A DNA stretch of 64,000 nucleotides from Bacteroidales bacterium (GCA_024710405.1 JANJUV010000010.1:1-64000); one strand, 5' to 3'; positions 50,802-59,651 are shown, counted from the first letter of the stretch. Translations and numbers: made by a program. Notes: generated by a model not told the origin, from the letters alone.

Positions 50802-51515
50802 TCATTTATTGTCATCAAGATCGAGTTGCAGCTCAGCCCCATGACCCTTGAGACCAAAATGCCTGCGAAGCCCAAATACTGCTGCATAGGCAAAGGGTGT
50901 GTCGAGCAATGCAAGTAAAACTTTAAATAGAAATCCGTTAAACAGTAGCATACCGAACAGATCCCAGCTGATTACACCAAAGCTGCACAGCAGGAAAAGT
51001 ACGGTGAAGGTGTCGACGAACTGGCTGGCAAAAGTTGAAAGGTTGTTCCTGAGCCAAAGGTGTCTTCCGCGCGTCACTTTCTTCCAGAAATGAAACACCT
51101 GAACATCGAGGAACTGTGCAAAAAGGTATGCAGCGAGAGATGCAGCAACGGCAAGATAAGTGAAAGAAAAAGCTTTGTCGAATTCAGCATCTGAAAGCGG
51201 CGACCATTCAGTTGCCGGTGCCTGGGAAGAAACAATAACAATCAGCAGCGCAAAAAAACTCGCAAAAACGCCTGCAATCACAACTCGCTGTGCCCTTTTC
51301 TGGCCATAAACTTCCGAAATGATGTCGGTGATCAGAAAAGTAACCGGATAAGCAATGATGCCGACACTCAGCTGAAACTCATACAGTCCGAGTGGATTCC
51401 AGTGGAAGAACTTCTGGAAAATGAGGTTGCTGGTTACCAATGCCGTTATAAACATTCCTGCCAGAATCAAGTATAGCGCTTCAGCATCTCTGCGTTGTTT
51501 GTGGGTTAGCTTCAT
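50802..51515 (-). CDS. yhhQ: Queuosine precursor transporter YhhQ/QPTR-like
   Basis: The ATG at 51515 (MKLTHKQRRDAEALYLILAG) is used; an upstream GTG at 51566 would overlap trmO. The 237-residue product has about six membrane helices and the family motifs PVTFLITDIISEVYG (near 60) and QFVDTFTVLFLL, which mark the DUF165/YhhQ transporters that take up queuosine precursors such as queuine or preQ1. It is in an operon with trmO, a tRNA-modifying enzyme, which supports a tRNA-related role. Confidence 0.88.
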   Translation of the reverse strand: MKLTHKQRRDAEALYLILAGMFITALVTSNLIFQKFFHWNPLGLYEFQLSVGIIAYPVTFLITDIISEVYGQKRAQRVVIAGVFASFFALLIVIVSSQAPATEWSPLSDAEFDKAFSFTYLAVAASLAAYLFAQFLDVQVFHFWKKVTRGRHLWLRNNLSTFASQFVDTFTVLFLLCSFGVISWDLFGMLLFNGFLFKVLLALLDTPFAYAAVFGLRRHFGLKGHGAELQLDLDDNK

Positions 51516-51565
51516 TGATGTTTGGTTGGTATTACATGAAACAAAGCAATGGTCGGTTTGTTGCA

Positions 51566-52054
51566 CTATACATCAGAGCCTGTTTGTTCAATGCCTTGAA
51601 TTTCATTCGGAAACACTTTGTCGAGCCAGCCGCAGCGACTGGCATCACGGTGGTCGAAAGCCGGCACAAAAGGTTTTATGTCGAGCAGCGGTGTTTCATC
51701 AAGCATATCGGCATGATTGAAGTAAATCCTGTTACCTTCCACCTTCACCAGTTCGACAACTGAAATGCCGATCGGATTTGGCCTGTGGGGACTTCTTATA
51801 GCGAAAATACCATGAGATTCCTGATCCAGAAAAGGTTTTTGTATCAATGCCGGTGCATGTGCTTTGTGGAAATGATACACCAGAATAATGTGTGAAAAGC
51901 CGTCAAGGTCGGTAAGTCCTTCAAGGTAAGTTTCATTGATTTCGGCCACAGCCATCATGCTGTTTTGTGCCAGCGAAGCCTGAATAGGCATCTGTCCGGA
52001 TTGGGTATATTGTGTTCTGAGGATTCCGATGGGTTGGTATGAGATTGATTTCAT
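51566..52054 (-). CDS. trmO: TrmO-like tRNA t6A methyltransferase
   Basis: The 162-residue protein matches the YaeB/TrmO family. The signature is FAIRSPHRPNPIGISVVEL near 84-104 (shown in the residues FAIRSPHRPNPIG), and KPFVPAFD near 127. TrmO uses S-adenosylmethionine to methylate N6-threonylcarbamoyladenosine at position 37 of certain tRNAs. It is shorter than the E. coli protein, having only the catalytic beta-barrel domain. It follows pdxJ after 16 bp. Confidence 0.9.
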   Translation of the reverse strand: MKSISYQPIGILRTQYTQSGQMPIQASLAQNSMMAVAEINETYLEGLTDLDGFSHIILVYHFHKAHAPALIQKPFLDQESHGIFAIRSPHRPNPIGISVVELVKVEGNRIYFNHADMLDETPLLDIKPFVPAFDHRDASRCGWLDKVFPNEIQGIEQTGSDV

Positions 52055-52070
52055 GAATCAGTTGTTATGA

Positions 52071-52790
52071 TCATTGTGGCCCCAGTTGCCTGCGGTAGAG
52101 TTGAATGGTGTTTTCAATGCCGAAATAAAGCGCATCGCTGATGAGTGCATGACCGATCGAAACTTCAAGCAGGCCGGGGATGTGCTTTGCAAAGTAGGCG
52201 AGGTTTTCGAGGTTGAGATCGTGGCCTGCATTCAGTCCAAGTCCCGATTTATTGGCTTCAATCGCTGCAGCCACAAATGGTTCAATAGCCTGTTCACGAT
52301 TGTGGACATAGTTTTTCGCATAGCTTTCAGTATATAACTCCACCCTGTCGGTTCCAGTATCTGAAGCATGTTTCACCATAACAGGATCAGGGTCAACAAA
52401 GATGGACACCCTGATGCCGGCTTCATGAAACCTATTGATGGTTTTGATCAAAAAATCCTTGTGTTTCAGTGTATCCCATCCATGGTCGGAAGTAAGCTGG
52501 CCGGGATCATCAGGTACGAGTGTCACCTGGTCTGCACGGTTTTCGATAACGAGGCGGATAAATTCTTCAGTAGGGTTGCCCTCGATGTTGAATTCTGTTT
52601 TAACCAAAGACCGGAGCAAAACAACATCCCGAAAAGTGATATGTCGCTGGTCGGGTCGTGGGTGAACGGTGATTCCCTGTGCGCCATAACGTTCGCAATC
52701 AATGGCAAACTTTTGAACATCCGGCAGGTTGCTGCCACGTGCATTGCGCAGTGTGGCCACCTTGTTTATGTTGACGCTTAAACGGATCAT
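52071..52790 (-). CDS. pdxJ: Pyridoxine 5'-phosphate synthase PdxJ
   Basis: The ATG at 52790 ([19 protein letters not shown]) begins the conserved N-terminus and is preferred over a TTG six codons upstream. The 239-residue TIM-barrel enzyme condenses 1-deoxyxylulose 5-phosphate with 3-amino-2-oxopropyl phosphate to make pyridoxine phosphate. Family motifs include [16 protein letters not shown] (near 40), [12 protein letters not shown] and [15 protein letters not shown] near 192-206. It is the first gene of the operon pdxJ-trmO-yhhQ-hydrolase. The divergent dtd gene starts 60 bp away. Confidence 0.95.
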   Translation of the reverse strand: MIRLSVNINKVATLRNARGSNLPDVQKFAIDCERYGAQGITVHPRPDQRHITFRDVVLLRSLVKTEFNIEGNPTEEFIRLVIENRADQVTLVPDDPGQLTSDHGWDTLKHKDFLIKTINRFHEAGIRVSIFVDPDPVMVKHASDTGTDRVELYTESYAKNYVHNREQAIEPFVAAAIEANKSGLGLNAGHDLNLENLAYFAKHIPGLLEVSIGHALISDALYFGIENTIQLYRRQLGPQ

Positions 52791-52805
52791 AGGGGTTCTT
52801 TCGGG

Positions 52806-52813
52806 CAAAAGTA
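52806..52813 (-). promoter_or_regulatory. Predicted -7 element (TACTTTTG) of pdxJ operon
   Basis: TACTTTTG on the minus strand, 15 bp before the pdxJ ATG at 52790. It also overlaps the TTG alternative start, which supports the later ATG. Confidence 0.5.
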
Positions 52814-52849
52814 CTAAATTGCAGCCTAAAAAAATTAAGGATTGGGTTT

Positions 52850-53302
52850 ATGAGGGTTGTAATTCAAAGGGTCAGCAAAGCCGCTGTATATATTGACGGT
52901 GGGCTTTTTTCATCTATTGGGAAGGGTATGCTTGTGCTACTTGGTATCGAGGAAGCAGATAGTATTGAGGATGTTGACTGGCTTGTAGCAAAGCTGGCAA
53001 GGCTGAGGATTTTTCCGGATGTGCAGGGGGTGATGAACCGGGATATCATGGAAGTTTCGGGCGAGTTTCTGGTAGTAAGCCAGTTCACACTGCACGCAAG
53101 TACCCGTAAAGGCAACCGGCCAAGCTATATCAGAGCGGCACGACCTGAGAAAGCGATACCTCTATACGAGAGTTTTGTCGCAGAACTCAGTACAGTTACT
53201 AATCTGGAGGTACTTACAGGACAATTTGGTGCTTCCATGCAGGTTGAACTGGTCAACGATGGCCCTGTTACCATATTGATAGACAGTCGCAATCGCGAAT
53301 AA
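52850..53302 (+). CDS. dtd: D-aminoacyl-tRNA deacylase Dtd
   Basis: The 150-residue enzyme removes D-amino acids and glycine from mischarged tRNAs. The two signature motifs are present: SQFTLHAS (near 79-86) and the cis-Gly-Pro motif NDGPVTILID (near 137-146). It is a full-length family member. It is divergent from pdxJ and stops against the PKD gene, whose terminator overlaps the dtd stop codon. Confidence 0.95.
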   Translation: MRVVIQRVSKAAVYIDGGLFSSIGKGMLVLLGIEEADSIEDVDWLVAKLARLRIFPDVQGVMNRDIMEVSGEFLVVSQFTLHASTRKGNRPSYIRAARPEKAIPLYESFVAELSTVTNLEVLTGQFGASMQVELVNDGPVTILIDSRNRE

Positions 53303-53331
53303 AAAAAGGGGAAGGCTTTGTAGCCAACCCC
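53301..53331 (-). terminator. Rho-independent terminator of PKD/T9SS gene
   Basis: On the minus strand GGGG, GGCT and AGCC, CCCC form a stem with an internal AA mismatch and a four-base loop (53308-53331), followed by seven T residues at 53307-53301. It lies 23 bp after the stop of the PKD gene and overlaps the end of dtd. Confidence 0.8.
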
Positions 53332-53354
53332 TTGGGGTAATAAGAAAATGAACA

Positions 53355-55616
53355 CTATTGCTGAACGATCATGCGGGTGTTGTGCTGTTCGCCGTTTCGG
53401 CTGGTCAGGCGTACAAAATAAACGCCATTCCTGAGACCTTCGACTGGAATACTGATCCTGTTATTGCCCGGTAAGAGTTGTTCTTCAAAGTTGCTTATTA
53501 TCCTTCCCGAAACATCAAGAATCATGATGGAAGCTGTTTCAGTGCTTTTAGCGACAATCTGAATACTGGCCTGTATGGAAACCGGGTTTGGATAAACCTG
53601 AACATCGCTGATGTTTTGGTTTTTTTCGGGGGTATTCAGGATTGAGTTATCTGTCATCGTGAGATAAACATCCATAGATGCTGACGATTCAGTGAGTGTG
53701 ATGCTGATGTAATCGCTGTTCATGCCCGGTAGTTCGGGGTAGATGTAATAGCTTCCCATTGAAAGGTTTTCAAATTCGAAGGTGCCGTCAGCATGAACAT
53801 TGGTAAAGTTCAATGCCTTGTGATCCTGGTCGAACAGCAGTATTTTCACTTTGTCAACCATCGAACTGCGTTCTGCCTCCAGAGAAATAAGCCCGTTAAT
53901 ACTTCCGTTTCCGTTGTTTTGTGATTCTTCTGTCTCAAGCAGATTTATGTTGTAGGGATTTGTAGCAGTGCCAAGTGTGAGACGGGTTGCTGCATCCCAA
54001 CTCATCACATCGCCGTAATACGTGGGCATGTAACCGTTAAAATTAAGAGGAATGGCATAAAGCACATATTCGCCATTGGGCACGTAGGGGAACAGAAACA
54101 CACCATCACTGTCAGTGAAAGCGAAATCATTGAAGGGGTTAAAACCCGGATTCTCCTGAACATCAAAGATCATTACAAGGCCAGAGGCGAGTGGGAAATT
54201 TCCTTCAAAAACCTGACCGTATACCTGATTAAACATAATACTGTCGCCAACAACAACCACTTGTCCTGAAATAGCGGTGCAATTGTTGGCATCGCTGCTG
54301 ATCAGGGTAACATAGTAAGTGCCTTCGGAAGCATATGTGTGGCTTATTTGTTGACCGGTACCGGAGGTTCCGTCTCCGAACGACCATTCAAATACAGCAG
54401 GAAGATTTGTGGAATGAAAACCATTGAATAACAATGTATTCCCTGCTGATTCATAGGTAAAGTAATTATAACAGTCACCGGGATTTTCTCCGACATACAC
54501 CAGTTCGCACCAGGTGCTCTGGCAGGAATCAGAAGCATTGATGGTCAGGCAAACTTCGTAATTACCTGATTGATTGTAGGTATGCAATGGGTTTTGTTCG
54601 GTAGAGAAGCTGCCATCGCCGAAATCCCATGCCCATGATGTTATGTTGCCCATTGAGGCGTCAATAAACTGAATAGCATAATTGTTTCCGGGTATAGAGT
54701 CCATTGAGGGGAACCAGCTGAACATGCTCATGCAGCCCGAAGCATTGTTTACAACTACAAATGCACAGAACTGATCATAACAGCTGCTGTCGGTACTTGA
54801 AATAGTCAGGCACACATTATACACACCTTCCTGATCGTAAGTGTGCACCGGGTTTTGTTCAGTTGAGAATGTGTTGTCGCCAAAATCCCAGTACCAACTG
54901 TCGGGACTGCCAACCGAAAGGTCGTTAAATCCGATAGTGAGTCCACTGTTTGGTGCCGGAAAAGATTCAAACGCAGCCTGACAGAAACTGGTGTCGTTTC
55001 CCACCATCACAGGAAGACAAATGATACTCTGGCATCCGGCAGAGTCGTTTGATATGGTCAGACACACTTCATAGATGCCTTGAGCGGAATAGGTGTGTAC
55101 TGGATTTTGTTCAAATGACAGTGTTCCATCACCAAATTCCCACTGCCAATTTGTTGGATTTCCAATGGATAAATCCAGAAAGGATATAGTTAGTCCCAGC
55201 GGATCTGTGGGCTGGTAGGTAAATCCTGCCTGGCAATCATTTCCTGAGGCGCAATATGAAAAGTCCTGAACGATAAAACTATTGTTCCAGTCAACATAGT
55301 GTATTACCGATTGTACAGTGCCATTACAATCAGGGATTTCTATCGTAACAGATGCACTGTATGCATTGAAAGGAGTGCTGAAATCATAATTGCCCGATGG
55401 GCCGGTGCTTACCAAAAAGGTCATGCCATTCATGGTGTCGTTGACATAGAAAATAGTAATGGTAACAGGATGATTGACAACGGGTGAACCATTGTCGGCG
55501 TATGTTATTTGCCCGCTGACAAATATCGTTGGAACTTGTCCGAAGACAAAACTACTCTGGAGCACTATGGCAAGCAGAAACAGAAGCTTTTTCAGGGATT
55601 GGTACATTTTATTCAA
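53355..55616 (-). CDS. Secreted four-PKD-domain protein with T9SS tail
   Basis: The 753-residue protein has a signal peptide (1-26, ending FVFGQ) and an N-terminal beta domain (28-125). Four PKD domains follow at about 128-206, 212-291, 295-377 and 382-458, each with WxFGDG-type and HTY motifs. A carboxypeptidase-like or SpaA-type beta region is at about 460-660 (VYGQVFEGNFPLASG and NGLISLEAERSSMVDK). The C-terminal 80 residues are a T9SS sorting domain (VYPNPVSIQASIQI). It would be exported to the surface as an adhesin or scaffold; no catalytic motif is visible. It lies 58 bp downstream of the barrel-type anti-sigma gene on the same strand and may be its co-transcribed output. Confidence 0.88.
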   Translation of the reverse strand: MNKMYQSLKKLLFLLAIVLQSSFVFGQVPTIFVSGQITYADNGSPVVNHPVTITIFYVNDTMNGMTFLVSTGPSGNYDFSTPFNAYSASVTIEIPDCNGTVQSVIHYVDWNNSFIVQDFSYCASGNDCQAGFTYQPTDPLGLTISFLDLSIGNPTNWQWEFGDGTLSFEQNPVHTYSAQGIYEVCLTISNDSAGCQSIICLPVMVGNDTSFCQAAFESFPAPNSGLTIGFNDLSVGSPDSWYWDFGDNTFSTEQNPVHTYDQEGVYNVCLTISSTDSSCYDQFCAFVVVNNASGCMSMFSWFPSMDSIPGNNYAIQFIDASMGNITSWAWDFGDGSFSTEQNPLHTYNQSGNYEVCLTINASDSCQSTWCELVYVGENPGDCYNYFTYESAGNTLLFNGFHSTNLPAVFEWSFGDGTSGTGQQISHTYASEGTYYVTLISSDANNCTAISGQVVVVGDSIMFNQVYGQVFEGNFPLASGLVMIFDVQENPGFNPFNDFAFTDSDGVFLFPYVPNGEYVLYAIPLNFNGYMPTYYGDVMSWDAATRLTLGTATNPYNINLLETEESQNNGNGSINGLISLEAERSSMVDKVKILLFDQDHKALNFTNVHADGTFEFENLSMGSYYIYPELPGMNSDYISITLTESSASMDVYLTMTDNSILNTPEKNQNISDVQVYPNPVSIQASIQIVAKSTETASIMILDVSGRIISNFEEQLLPGNNRISIPVEGLRNGVYFVRLTSRNGEQHNTRMIVQQ

Positions 55617-55674
55617 GTTTTAAGGTTTATCTGACATAATAACAATCAATATTGAAAAGGTTGCCTGAGCATAT

Positions 55675-56982
55675 TTAATAAATACCGATAGCAATACGGA
55701 TGCTGAAGCTAAACGGTGGTGAAGAAGTATTGGATTTTTCATATACAGAATTGAAATAGTAGGCCACGCGAGGTTCTGCTTCAACTACAAACCCATTAAT
55801 GAGGTAACTATAGTTTATGCCTCCCGAAAAATGAAAATTAGTTTTGATGCGTTCGGGCGTTATCCTGTTGATTTGAATAAGCTTGTCTTTTCCCGGATCA
55901 AAGGCAAAGGATACCGGTTTTCGGTTGGCCAGAACTGACAGAGTAGGCCCGAAGCGAAATCCCATCCGGTATTTGGGTTGCATAATGAAATCATATCCGA
56001 ATTCGAGGGGTATCTGCAGATAGATGTGCTGTTTGAAAACTTTCGCATAATCTGTTTTTGTGCTTGTGTCATGCACATCTTTTTCTGACTTGTAATAGGT
56101 GGGGATAAGATGAAAATTGTTGGCTGCCAGTGTAAAAGATATTGAATCCAATACAGAATATGTGCCTAGAAACTGATTGTAAACAGCAGCATATTCGTAA
56201 TAACCTTTGCTTACGGACAGGGCTGCTCCTGTACGCATACTGTAACGGTCGCCGAAAAATCTGTATTGGATTTCAAATCCGGCATTATGGATCAGTTTGT
56301 CATTTTCGATGATGTTGAAAATCATTTCAGGTCGGTAGAAAAGACTGATCCCCCAATTTCTGTGGTGGTCGGTCTTCATCTCAGAGGCTAGTTTCAGGCT
56401 TGCTTCAGATTCAGGAGCGTCAATACCGGGTTTTTGTTCTATTTCTGATGTTTCCGCAACTTCCTTTTCAAAAGTTGTTTCATCTTCTGTACCTTGTTCT
56501 TCGGCAGTTGTTTCCGAAATGCTATCCATAGGTGCAGCCTGAGCATGTGTTGAATGCTGTACTTTATCGTCAGGCTGAAGCAGATTGCTTTGGTTTTGTG
56601 TATCTTCTTTGTTTAATGATATTGATGGGTAAGGCTCATTCAATAAAATAGGTGGTATAGCTCCTTTTTCGTCAGACAAGGTTTCCGGAGTAATGTTTTC
56701 AGATTCTGCTGATTCAACAAATTTTTCAGTTGTTGTTAAAGGTGTGTTGAGACTGTCGGTTTTATCTCCGGAATCAGGTAACCAAAGCAATATAATGCCG
56801 GATAACAAAAGGATGATGATGCCGGAAACCCACATTATTTTTCTGTGGTGTGTTTGTTTGGCGACGGGCGTTATTGAAACCGCTTTGTCCAGAAACATCT
56901 TTCTGCTCTCGTCTGAGGGCTGTAATGTGTTGCCGGCTAAAGCATCGCGAAGCAGTTTGTCTATTTCATGGTTTTCTTTCAT
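55675..56982 (-). CDS. Predicted dual-membrane-spanning anti-sigma factor (Dma-like) with outer-membrane barrel
   Basis: The 435-residue protein begins 3 bp after the ECF sigma stop. Residues 1-48 are a soluble, charged segment like the sigma-binding part of anti-sigma factors; residues 49-68 (IMWVSGIIILLLSGIILLWL) form one membrane helix; 70-205 are an acidic, Ser/Thr/Glu/Pro-rich low-complexity linker with no hydrophobic core; 209-435 have the alternating pattern of an outer-membrane beta-barrel (for example GISLFYRPEM and RFGPTLSVLAN), ending in SFSIRIAIGIY with a C-terminal Tyr. This layout matches the dual membrane-spanning anti-sigma factors described in Bacteroides thetaiotaomicron. 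No signal peptide is present, fitting an inside N-terminus. I infer that outer-membrane state is relayed to the sigma factor. The alternative, a misassembled fusion, is disfavoured by the operon position. Confidence 0.82.
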   Translation of the reverse strand: MKENHEIDKLLRDALAGNTLQPSDESRKMFLDKAVSITPVAKQTHHRKIMWVSGIIILLLSGIILLWLPDSGDKTDSLNTPLTTTEKFVESAESENITPETLSDEKGAIPPILLNEPYPSISLNKEDTQNQSNLLQPDDKVQHSTHAQAAPMDSISETTAEEQGTEDETTFEKEVAETSEIEQKPGIDAPESEASLKLASEMKTDHHRNWGISLFYRPEMIFNIIENDKLIHNAGFEIQYRFFGDRYSMRTGAALSVSKGYYEYAAVYNQFLGTYSVLDSISFTLAANNFHLIPTYYKSEKDVHDTSTKTDYAKVFKQHIYLQIPLEFGYDFIMQPKYRMGFRFGPTLSVLANRKPVSFAFDPGKDKLIQINRITPERIKTNFHFSGGINYSYLINGFVVEAEPRVAYYFNSVYEKSNTSSPPFSFSIRIAIGIY

Positions 56983-56985
56983 AAC

Positions 56986-57600
56986 TCAAGGCATTTTGAT
57001 GGTTGAGTATTCCGACACAGCAGCTTTCAGATACTTGCGCGCCTTGTGCAACTGTGTTTTTGACGTATTTTCGGATATGCCGAGTGTTTCGGCTATTTCT
57101 TTATGACTGAAACTTTCAAAAACATATAAGTTCATTACTGTTCTGTATCCTGACGGAAGCCGGGCAATACATTCCAGCAGGTGGCCGGGTTCAATCTGTG
57201 CAGGCAGTTCTGCATCTTCAGGATCCTCGTCTGCCTGCGTATTGATGATGCGTTCGGTTTCGAGATTGCTCACTTCATTGAAGCGGTTGTTTTTTCTTAG
57301 GAAATTCAGAGATTGATTCACACATATTCGCTTTGTCCAGGCTTCGAACGATTTTTCATTCATGGGTGTGAAACTGTCCAAAGATTGAAGCACTTTCAGC
57401 AGCGATTCCTGCATTACATCTTCTGCATCCTGCCTGTTGGCAAGATAACGCATGGCAACTGCAAGCAGCATGGGTGCGGTTTGATCAAAGAAGGCGGCAA
57501 GGGCTTTACGGTCGCCCTGGCGTAATTGGCCCAGCGAGTATGACCCGGGTTTGTCTATCCGCACCGACTTGTTTGCTGAACCGTTTGAATTGCTGCCCAT
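56986..57600 (-). CDS. ECF RNA polymerase sigma factor
   Basis: The 204-residue protein is an extracytoplasmic function sigma factor with region 2 (about 35-103, including RYLANRQDAEDVMQESLLKV) and region 4 (about 138-195, including YVFESFSHKEIAETLGIS). A polar N-terminal extension of about 20 residues (MGSNSNGSANKSVRIDKPGS) precedes region 2. It directs RNA polymerase to envelope-related promoters. It is the first gene of the operon with the barrel-type anti-sigma gene, 3 bp apart. The upstream A-rich region could hold an autoregulated promoter, which I cannot identify reliably. Confidence 0.9.
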   Translation of the reverse strand: MGSNSNGSANKSVRIDKPGSYSLGQLRQGDRKALAAFFDQTAPMLLAVAMRYLANRQDAEDVMQESLLKVLQSLDSFTPMNEKSFEAWTKRICVNQSLNFLRKNNRFNEVSNLETERIINTQADEDPEDAELPAQIEPGHLLECIARLPSGYRTVMNLYVFESFSHKEIAETLGISENTSKTQLHKARKYLKAAVSEYSTIKMP

Positions 57601-57801
57601 AAACTATCCTTAAAAGGTATAACACCATCTTAGGAAATGGTTGCCTGAGTTTCAGCAAAAATAGGTGTAAATTGTGGCAGGAGGAAGCAAACTAATTTAA
57701 AAATTACTGATAATCAATCAGCAGAGAGAGCAGCAATTTTTCGCAAATGATCAGCGGAGACAAAAATCAGCAAATACAATGCTGCTTAGGTATTCTTGTA
57801 A

Positions 57802-58419
57802 TTACCTCTTCATAAGTTTGAAGGCGATATTGCGTCCCATTCCTTGAAACATGGCCAGATTGATCCAGACAAAGGCGAATTGCTCCATGAGTTGGAAGCG
57901 GTCGTTTCCACCCATATCGTAACATTCGGCAAATCCTGCATCCAGTGCTAATTGTCTGGCAACTTTCTTTGCTTCTTTGCTGTCACCGGCCATAAACATG
58001 TCAATGGCAGCATCGCCATATTGTGGGTTGTCCATATTGTTGGCTCCTGTGGTATTGAAGCATTTTACCACATCCCTTGTTGCGGTGTTGGCAAGGATGG
58101 CATCGGTTGTGTTGCTGAAACCGGCAGGCCCTCGTCCCATCACGGTATTCATGGCGTCAATAATTATTTTTCCTTCGGTGTTACCCAAAGCGCGTGCGCT
58201 TTCAATGGCTGCCGGTGCAGGTGTGGCCAGCAGCACAACTGCTGAGGATGCAACAGCCTGATGCAAAGGTAATGCAGTGATTCCCGGCACGGACAGCAAT
58301 TCTTTTCCTTTAAAGTTTTCCATATCGCGCACACCCAATGCAATCGTATGTCCTTTGCCGGCCCAGCGTCGTGCCAGAGCACCGCCTACATTACCTGTTC
58401 CTATAATGGCTATGTTCAT
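57802..58419 (-). CDS. NADP-dependent F420-reductase-like oxidoreductase
   Basis: The 205-residue protein has a Rossmann fold with GTGNVGGALA (7-16) and resembles NADPH-dependent F420 reductases and related NPR proteins: LLATPAPAAIESARAL, then VVKCFNTTGANNMDNPQYG and MFMAGDSKEAKK. Bacteroidota normally lack F420, so the true substrate is probably another ketone or nucleotide-linked compound. It starts 9 bp after the esterase stop, so the two are likely co-transcribed. Confidence 0.83.
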   Translation of the reverse strand: MNIAIIGTGNVGGALARRWAGKGHTIALGVRDMENFKGKELLSVPGITALPLHQAVASSAVVLLATPAPAAIESARALGNTEGKIIIDAMNTVMGRGPAGFSNTTDAILANTATRDVVKCFNTTGANNMDNPQYGDAAIDMFMAGDSKEAKKVARQLALDAGFAECYDMGGNDRFQLMEQFAFVWINLAMFQGMGRNIAFKLMKR

Positions 58420-58428
58420 AAATTTAAC

Positions 58429-59562
58429 TTAATGAATAATAATAGATTTGCTGATGGTTTGACCATTAAAACCGATAATCACAAAATGCACACCGCTCTG
58501 ATTTATCTCAAGGTTCACCCATTTTTCTGATGTTGTAAGTTCGAAAAGTTTTTGCCCCAATTGGTTTACAACAGTAATATTTTTTGCCCCATTCCAGGGC
58601 ATATACAGCTGAATATCTCCCTTAGATGGGTTTGGCCAGATCGTCGGGTTGAAAGCGGGTTGAATTATTTCTTTTGAGTCAGTGATCAGGCCATTAAGTG
58701 AGTATTTCCTGAAGAACCCCCAAATTGCTTCACTGGCACTGAAGTCCATATTGGTTACGTTGATGTTTACAGGTGCTCCTGGCCAGGAGTGTCCACCACC
58801 AATTATTTTATAGTGTTCAACTGTTGCACCATCTGCCCCGTTGCTGTATAGGTAGTTCTCAGCCGTGCAACCGTCATTGGGGTCTATATCCGGAACAGGC
58901 GTCATGACCGGTGCCGGGTCGCATTCATTGTGTGTCACCCAGTAATTAATCAGGTTTGGGACTGACACAAAGAAAATATTACCATTGTAGGGGACCGTAT
59001 TATCAGCTGTACCGTGAATCTGCATTACAGGCACAGGACGCTGTGGACTACAGGCATCAAGGTTGGCATTGGTCATGGTGCCGGTCACTGAAGCAATGGC
59101 CGCAATACGGTGGCTCAGAAAACAGGCAAGGTGGTAGCTCATAAATCCACCATTGCTCATTCCTGTGCTGTATACGCGTTCAGAATCAATGTTGTAACTA
59201 TCCGATATAGTGTCTATTAGTGCTTCCAGAAAACCAAGGTCGTCCACATCCGATGTGCCGAACGTATTCCAGAACAACTGATTGCTGCCATCAGGTGTGC
59301 CGTTGGGATGCACAATGAGAAAAGCTGCCGTGTCGGCTATCGGGCGAAAATCACCATAGTTTTCCTGCTCGATGTTGTTCGATCCATAGCCGTGGAGGTT
59401 GAGCAGCAAAGGTGTAGCGTTGTCCGGATTGTAGGAAGCAGGCACATACAACCTGTAATTCCTGCTGAGTCCATCGAATTCAAAGCTTCCCTGGATGGTA
59501 GTTTGTGCAGCCAGTGGATGCAGAAAAACCAACAAGAGAGCAATTAGTGCCGTGTTTTTCAT
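58429..59562 (-). CDS. Secreted PHB-depolymerase/feruloyl-esterase-like enzyme with T9SS tail
   Basis: The 377-residue enzyme has a signal peptide (1-19, PLAAQ) and an alpha/beta hydrolase domain of the LpqC/PHB depolymerase-esterase (CE1-like) class. The nucleophile Ser is in STGMSNGGFMSYH, the acid Asp is likely in IHGTADNTVPY and the His is in GGGHSWPGAP. The last 80 residues are a T9SS sorting domain (IWPNPSKGDIQLYM). It should deesterify a surface or environmental polymer such as a feruloylated hemicellulose or polyester. It is the first gene of a pair with the NADP-dependent oxidoreductase and has its own -7 element. Confidence 0.88.
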   Translation of the reverse strand: MKNTALIALLLVFLHPLAAQTTIQGSFEFDGLSRNYRLYVPASYNPDNATPLLLNLHGYGSNNIEQENYGDFRPIADTAAFLIVHPNGTPDGSNQLFWNTFGTSDVDDLGFLEALIDTISDSYNIDSERVYSTGMSNGGFMSYHLACFLSHRIAAIASVTGTMTNANLDACSPQRPVPVMQIHGTADNTVPYNGNIFFVSVPNLINYWVTHNECDPAPVMTPVPDIDPNDGCTAENYLYSNGADGATVEHYKIIGGGHSWPGAPVNINVTNMDFSASEAIWGFFRKYSLNGLITDSKEIIQPAFNPTIWPNPSKGDIQLYMPWNGAKNITVVNQLGQKLFELTTSEKWVNLEINQSGVHFVIIGFNGQTISKSIIIH

Positions 59563-59597
59563 GATGGTAAACTTATGGTTTATAGTTATGATTTGTA

Positions 59598-59605
59598 CAA
59601 ATATA
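59598..59605 (-). promoter_or_regulatory. Predicted -7 element (TATATTTG) of esterase gene
   Basis: TATATTTG on the minus strand, 35 bp before the esterase ATG at 59562. Confidence 0.55.
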
Positions 59606-59651
59606 ACCTAAGTTTTGGTTGATTGAATAGAGGTTGAAGAACAACAGTCGC

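Noticed and set aside
57710-57785. Possible further dispersed repeat (ATCAGC-rich, upstream of the sigma operon)
   Set aside because: Only short ATCAGC-like units are visible, without inverted ends or a second copy in the window.
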